A DNA stretch of 64,000 bases, from assembly GCA_964498785.1 (NCBI GenBank), contig CAZCJL010000017.1:1-64000 (forward strand). The letters run 5' to 3'. Shown here piece by piece: positions 60,074-64,000 of the stretch (the stretch's first letter is position 1; each line of letters starts with the position of its first letter). Both the position numbers and the translations under genes were made by a program. The stretch is from Mariaggregatimicrobium sp964498785 (GTDB taxonomy: Bacteria > Zhuqueibacterota > Zhuqueibacteria > Thermofontimicrobiales > Thiofontviventaceae). The notes beneath the pieces were generated by a model. The model searched no databases and had not been told where the DNA came from. It saw only the letters and a list, made by a program, of their open reading frames with translations.

Positions 60074-62911
60074 ATGAAAATATTTAAAAAAGATTTTAAC
60101 TCGCATATAAGGGATGCTTACGAGGTTGAAGCGTTCACAAAGACCACGAGTGAAATTACAAAATTCTTTAGTTCTATTGAACGCGTCGAAAATTACTCCC
60201 TGCCTGAGGAAGAAAGAAAAAAGGGAGAGCAGCGTCCTCATTTAACTCCCACCAATGTTACTGAAAAAAGGGAATGGACATATCACTCACCGAAGTTCAG
60301 CCGTTTTGAATTCAATTATCTTGTAAAACATGAAGAGTTGTACAACCGATATTTAGAACAAGTTCTCGCTTTAAAACCGGCCCAAATTATCCCGGCTAAA
60401 AAACTCAGCCAGAATGAAATCGATGATCTCTATATTAAAGCGATCAACTACCTGGAGGAAGATTGGAATTTTCATCGCGCATTTTATAAAGTGTTCTGGG
60501 ATATGTCCGGGGAAACTGTCCTGTTTCTTGATTTACAGGCTTTTTGCAGTACAAGACATGTGCGTTTCACAATGCGGGAATTGTTTCGCTACCTTGAGGG
60601 CAACTATGTGACAACCTTGCAGGATGAAAATAAAGTTTATATTCCTCACCTTCAATTTGCAAAAGAGTCTGTGGAATTGCCGTATTCTTCCTGGCAGAAC
60701 TTAACGCTCGAAAACATAATTGCAGACTATTTTCTTAAAGAGCGGATAAAATCTGTTGATGATTTACTTCAGCGATTTAATGAAATCGACTTGTTTACGG
60801 CGGATGTCGCGAAGGAAAAAGATGAGCCCATTTTCCTGCGCACGTCCCAATATATTGATCATAGTGAATATGCCAAAAGACTGAGAAAATGGATACAGGA
60901 TTTGAAAAAAATGAACATCGATTTTACCAGCCGCGAATCTATTGTGCAAAATATTCGATTTGATTCGCTGGACCTCCCAAAATCAATTTTCCGCGAAGAA
61001 AGCCGATGGCGAAATGAAGATCGTGAGAATTACGAAAATGATCGAAAAATATTTTTTGAGTATTATCTTGGGGAAAAAGAGAATGTTCGTTGGCAGCGGA
61101 GGGTTATCCGGGAAATGTTCCGGGATTTAATCCAGTGTTCAATCAACAGGCATCGAATTGAAATCCAACGTGAGCAACGAACTGAATATGAAGAAGTGTT
61201 TCGTCATTATCGGGATATGACGTTTCATGAAAAGGATGTTGACTGCCTTCTTGTTGAAGATGGTGAAATATCGTTTGTTTTGCTGATGGACCGCTATATT
61301 AACAACAGAAAACTATTTGAAAACGCCGACCAATTACTGTATTGGGGACTCATTGAAAAAGAAAACAGTCAATATCGGATTTCCGAACGGGCAATTCGAA
61401 TGGCAAAATGGTGTATGAAAATCATGGGATTGAAATACAGTGATAAAAGCCATTCCATTGATTACGAAAATATTCCTCAGATTGCACGAAGTTATGCCGG
61501 GCTAATTGAAGAAGATAGAATTTTTTCATGGATGAAATTGTCAGACGATCTTAGAAAACAAGTGGCGGTTCAGTTTGGAAAACTTATTTTTTCAGGCAAC
61601 GATACCTTCTCCGAATCAGAAATCATAAAATGTTTTACAGATATTTGTTATAATTTTTATGATTTGCAAACACACAGAATGAACAAAATCAAAACATCTC
61701 TCAAGAATTCACGCTTTCAAAAGGACCTGAACGAATGGCTTAGAGGCTATGAAACCATCAACAGATCAGTGATCGCTTTTCCCGTAAATACAATCCCCTC
61801 TGAAGTAGAAAATAAGATTCGGACATTTTCCATTTTTATTGGCACATTTAATTTGGAGGATAGCCTTGATGCAGACAATGAAGAAGACTTTGTAGCGGCG
61901 CGTCGAAACATAACGAATTTCCTGAATCGCGCGAAAATATTTTATACCCTTATCGGTATCCCTGCATCAGAATCTTTGAGTGAGGCGATTATTCGTAAAG
62001 ATACGCAGGCGCACATCGAATCAACATTGGGACGTTACTCGCATAAAGTTAAAAACGAGGGCGTGAACCTTGTCAATAGAATGGAAACGATCTGGTCAAA
62101 AGTCAATAAAGATGATACTATTCCAATTCACTTTAAAAAACTCTTAATGGAATATCGTGAAGGCGTTGATCGCTTAACAGGCTCGATTCATATCTTAAAT
62201 ATCGCGTCGAATGGTTTGAAATGGAATCATATCGTTGACGAAGATAAAAAGTATTGTATTCTTGATATACTTCTCAAATCCTATTGTAACGCGTTTCAGC
62301 AATTTTTCATCGCTGGCATAAAAGAAGAACGAAAGAAATTTCGCACAGATAAGGAAAATGAATATAAAATTCCTATACTTAGATTGCATATCGATTTTTC
62401 GAGCAGGAAGAAGCCTTTTGTTATTGATGAGGATGTTTATTATGCGCCCAAATTAGAAAAGATTAGTTTTGTGACGAATCATAAAAACGCAAAATTGACA
62501 CACAATGTTCCGGACAGCGATGATATTATCGGGAAAAACTCTCTAAATTATGTTGATTTATTACCGCAACGGTTGATAATGGCCAGCCCCTTTTTTGAAT
62601 TATTCTACAACGCGTTCTCGCACATGTACAAATCTAAAAACAAAACGAATTTCATAGAACTGGATTTAAAACGATCAGGCAATGAAATTAATATTGAGTT
62701 ACGTAATGCACTGGATCGGGAATGGCATAACAGACTATTACCTGAATTTATACAAAACAGCCCGGGATTAATGGCGAACAAAATATTTTTCCAAAATATC
62801 GGAGGTAGTTTGATTTTAAGTTATAAAGATAAGGCTTATACAAACGCCACAATTAATTTGGATAATATGATCGCAATTTTAAATAAGGGGAGAGTCAATG
62901 GAACAAAATAA
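60074..62911 (+). CDS. Large soluble protein with divergent histidine-kinase/GHKL C-terminus
   Basis: 945 residues, no signal peptide or membrane helix; GAGGAA ribosome site. Residues 1-380 are mostly charged helices and match nothing I know. About 390-447 looks like a winged helix (VLLMDRYINNRKLFENADQL, LYWGLIEKENSQYRISERAI). The C-terminus resembles a decayed histidine kinase: GRYSHKVKNEGVNLVNRMET (653-672, with H657 in the phospho-His position of an HxxxN box), then ELFYNAFSH (842-850), matching the GHKL N-box E-L-x-x-N-A-x-x-H, and NIGGSLILSYKDKAYTNATI (908-927) in the place of the last glycine loop. The classical DxGxG box is not visible (NEINIELRNALDRE instead). It overlaps the receiver-like gene by 14 bp, so the two likely work together. 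Confidence 0.8.
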   Translation: MKIFKKDFNSHIRDAYEVEAFTKTTSEITKFFSSIERVENYSLPEEERKKGEQRPHLTPTNVTEKREWTYHSPKFSRFEFNYLVKHEELYNRYLEQVLALKPAQIIPAKKLSQNEIDDLYIKAINYLEEDWNFHRAFYKVFWDMSGETVLFLDLQAFCSTRHVRFTMRELFRYLEGNYVTTLQDENKVYIPHLQFAKESVELPYSSWQNLTLENIIADYFLKERIKSVDDLLQRFNEIDLFTADVAKEKDEPIFLRTSQYIDHSEYAKRLRKWIQDLKKMNIDFTSRESIVQNIRFDSLDLPKSIFREESRWRNEDRENYENDRKIFFEYYLGEKENVRWQRRVIREMFRDLIQCSINRHRIEIQREQRTEYEEVFRHYRDMTFHEKDVDCLLVEDGEISFVLLMDRYINNRKLFENADQLLYWGLIEKENSQYRISERAIRMAKWCMKIMGLKYSDKSHSIDYENIPQIARSYAGLIEEDRIFSWMKLSDDLRKQVAVQFGKLIFSGNDTFSESEIIKCFTDICYNFYDLQTHRMNKIKTSLKNSRFQKDLNEWLRGYETINRSVIAFPVNTIPSEVENKIRTFSIFIGTFNLEDSLDADNEEDFVAARRNITNFLNRAKIFYTLIGIPASESLSEAIIRKDTQAHIESTLGRYSHKVKNEGVNLVNRMETIWSKVNKDDTIPIHFKKLLMEYREGVDRLTGSIHILNIASNGLKWNHIVDEDKKYCILDILLKSYCNAFQQFFIAGIKEERKKFRTDKENEYKIPILRLHIDFSSRKKPFVIDEDVYYAPKLEKISFVTNHKNAKLTHNVPDSDDIIGKNSLNYVDLLPQRLIMASPFFELFYNAFSHMYKSKNKTNFIELDLKRSGNEINIELRNALDREWHNRLLPEFIQNSPGLMANKIFFQNIGGSLILSYKDKAYTNATINLDNMIAILNKGRVNGTK

Positions 62912-64000
62912 TGATTATCGTAAAATAAGTGTGTTTTACGCGGATGACCGGGCTGAGAACGTTGAAGATTTGTTGCTTGACTTACAGGAGTCTGGTATTT
63001 TAATTCCCTCCAGTAATGACAACGAACAACTTAGCACATCACAATGTGACAGTGATGAAATTTACAATCATAACCACCGAATCCTGAACAGTGATCAATG
63101 TCTGATTAGTCTTGATTATTCAACTCGCATTCAGGATTCAATTGCAAAAATTATTTCGAACCCCGTTGGATTTGATCTCGTGATTTGTGATTTATATTTT
63201 GGAGAAGCTGATCGGGAATTCAAGGATTCCAAAATTGGGGGCATGTGGATAATTTTATGGGCAAAGCATCAGGCTAAAGACAAGAAAATTGTTTGTAAAA
63301 TTTATACCGGCCAGTTGCAAAAAGTTAAAGAACACATCGATTTTCTCATCGCTCAAAAATTTATTGAATCGGAATATAAAATTGAAGTTGAACAAGTCGG
63401 TAAATTACAGGATTCAAGATGCTGGCATGATAGTCTGTCAGACTATTTTGTTGAAGTTCGTCAAAATATCATCCCGGATATTGACATTGATGATCGAATT
63501 AAATTCATTAATTTGATATCCAGTTCATTTAAACATGAAATTTTTCAGAATTATATTGAAGAAAATCGATTTGAAGATTTCCGTAAGAAATTAGTGCTGC
63601 TCAAAGAATTCGAGTTTAATTTTAAAGATAATTATAAGATGAAACTTGTTCATCTCTTTCCATACCTGATCGGGCGACGATTTCTAATCGATGATAAGGA
63701 CAATTTCCTGACATTGAATCAGCAGGATTTGGAAAATGAACTTTACAGGCAGGAATTTGAATTTCAGAACAAAGAAAGCGCATATCAGAAAAGCCAGGAA
63801 CTTAATGAAGATAATATAGAGAACGAAGTCATAAAAACGCATGACCTGATTGGTAATCCTGTTTACATTATCAAAGTAAGTTCGCCGAAGCATCATGAGA
63901 GTATATTTACCCGGTTGGAAACGCCGTTCATTGAGTCACTGGATTATACATATCAGATTTATCGATTTTACACCAGACCATCGGGATTTGGCTACTGGAG
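62898..64000 (+). CDS. Receiver-like protein paired with the divergent kinase (runs off the window)
   Basis: An open frame from ATG 62898 to the window end, at least 367 residues and without a stop. Ribosome site AAGGGGAGAG lies inside the previous gene. The N-terminus has a receiver layout: strand ISVFYADDRAENVEDLLLDL (acidic pair D16/D17), an extra acidic loop of about 45 residues (about 35-80), phospho-acceptor-like VICDLYFGE (D98), and IYTGQ (T137), with a Lys at 153. The loop after D98 (EADREFKDSKIGG) is longer than usual and Gly-rich. Residues after 200 are charged helices and strands with no family I recognise, perhaps an effector domain that continues beyond the window. Confidence 0.75.
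   Translation, partial: MEQNNDYRKISVFYADDRAENVEDLLLDLQESGILIPSSNDNEQLSTSQCDSDEIYNHNHRILNSDQCLISLDYSTRIQDSIAKIISNPVGFDLVICDLYFGEADREFKDSKIGGMWIILWAKHQAKDKKIVCKIYTGQLQKVKEHIDFLIAQKFIESEYKIEVEQVGKLQDSRCWHDSLSDYFVEVRQNIIPDIDIDDRIKFINLISSSFKHEIFQNYIEENRFEDFRKKLVLLKEFEFNFKDNYKMKLVHLFPYLIGRRFLIDDKDNFLTLNQQDLENELYRQEFEFQNKESAYQKSQELNEDNIENEVIKTHDLIGNPVYIIKVSSPKHHESIFTRLETPFIESLDYTYQIYRFYTRPSGFGYW

Overview
The window is AT-rich bacterial DNA. Its gene content points to the FCB superphylum, most like Calditrichota/KSB1-type bacteria: a PorV/PorQ-like protein, GWxTD-domain proteins, a DUF5916 outer-membrane protein, many small lipoproteins and a Gram-negative envelope. That placement is inferred from gene families; there is no rRNA in the window. 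A run of exactly 100 N flanked by identical 49-bp ends shows that this is a draft scaffold, probably a metagenome bin. No tRNA, rRNA, CRISPR array or insertion sequence was recognised.

Layout. 0.1-8.5 kb: an M1 metallopeptidase, a membrane protein, a NrdR-box-controlled B12-dependent ribonucleotide reductase gene that has lost its middle, a nitronate monooxygenase-like flavoenzyme, a tocopherol-cyclase-like protein and a parvulin lipoprotein closed by a terminator. 8.7-24.7 kb: a Wzx/Wzz-type exopolysaccharide locus, all on the + strand (export lipoprotein, chain-length protein, BY-kinase-like ATPase, initiating sugar transferase, modification enzymes, ligase/polymerase, glycosyltransferases, flippase). 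Several of its 'enzymes' lack family catalytic residues. 24.8-27.7 kb: two CPA2 antiporters translationally coupled to a PII-like protein. 27.9-32.8 kb: an orphan histidine kinase, small lipoprotein, FKBP, LOG-family protein, a 1.1-kb gene-poor stretch and a CheY-like regulator.

32.9-38.7 kb (- strand): a TetR-controlled operon with an outer-membrane barrel, an ABC ATPase, two FtsX-type permeases and a LolA-like periplasmic protein, read as an envelope lipid or lipoprotein transport cassette. 38.8-39.64 kb: a four-helix-bundle protein gene of the 23S-IVS/Avd fold, embedded in nested GGCTGTT-type repeats. 39.66-47.2 kb: a C69 dipeptidase (with the scaffold gap), a PorV-like protein and two tandem TPR-GWxTD proteins. 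47.4-53.3 kb: a MarR regulator with a strong promoter and twin operators, followed by a TolC/adaptor/RND efflux operon. 53.4-59.5 kb: a surface lipoprotein, a DUF5916 protein and two tandem EamA/YddG-like transporters.

60.1-64 kb: the most novel-looking part. A 945-residue soluble protein with a winged-helix-like stretch and a divergent histidine-kinase/GHKL C-terminus overlaps by 14 bp a receiver-like protein that runs off the window. I do not recognise this pair as a named system.
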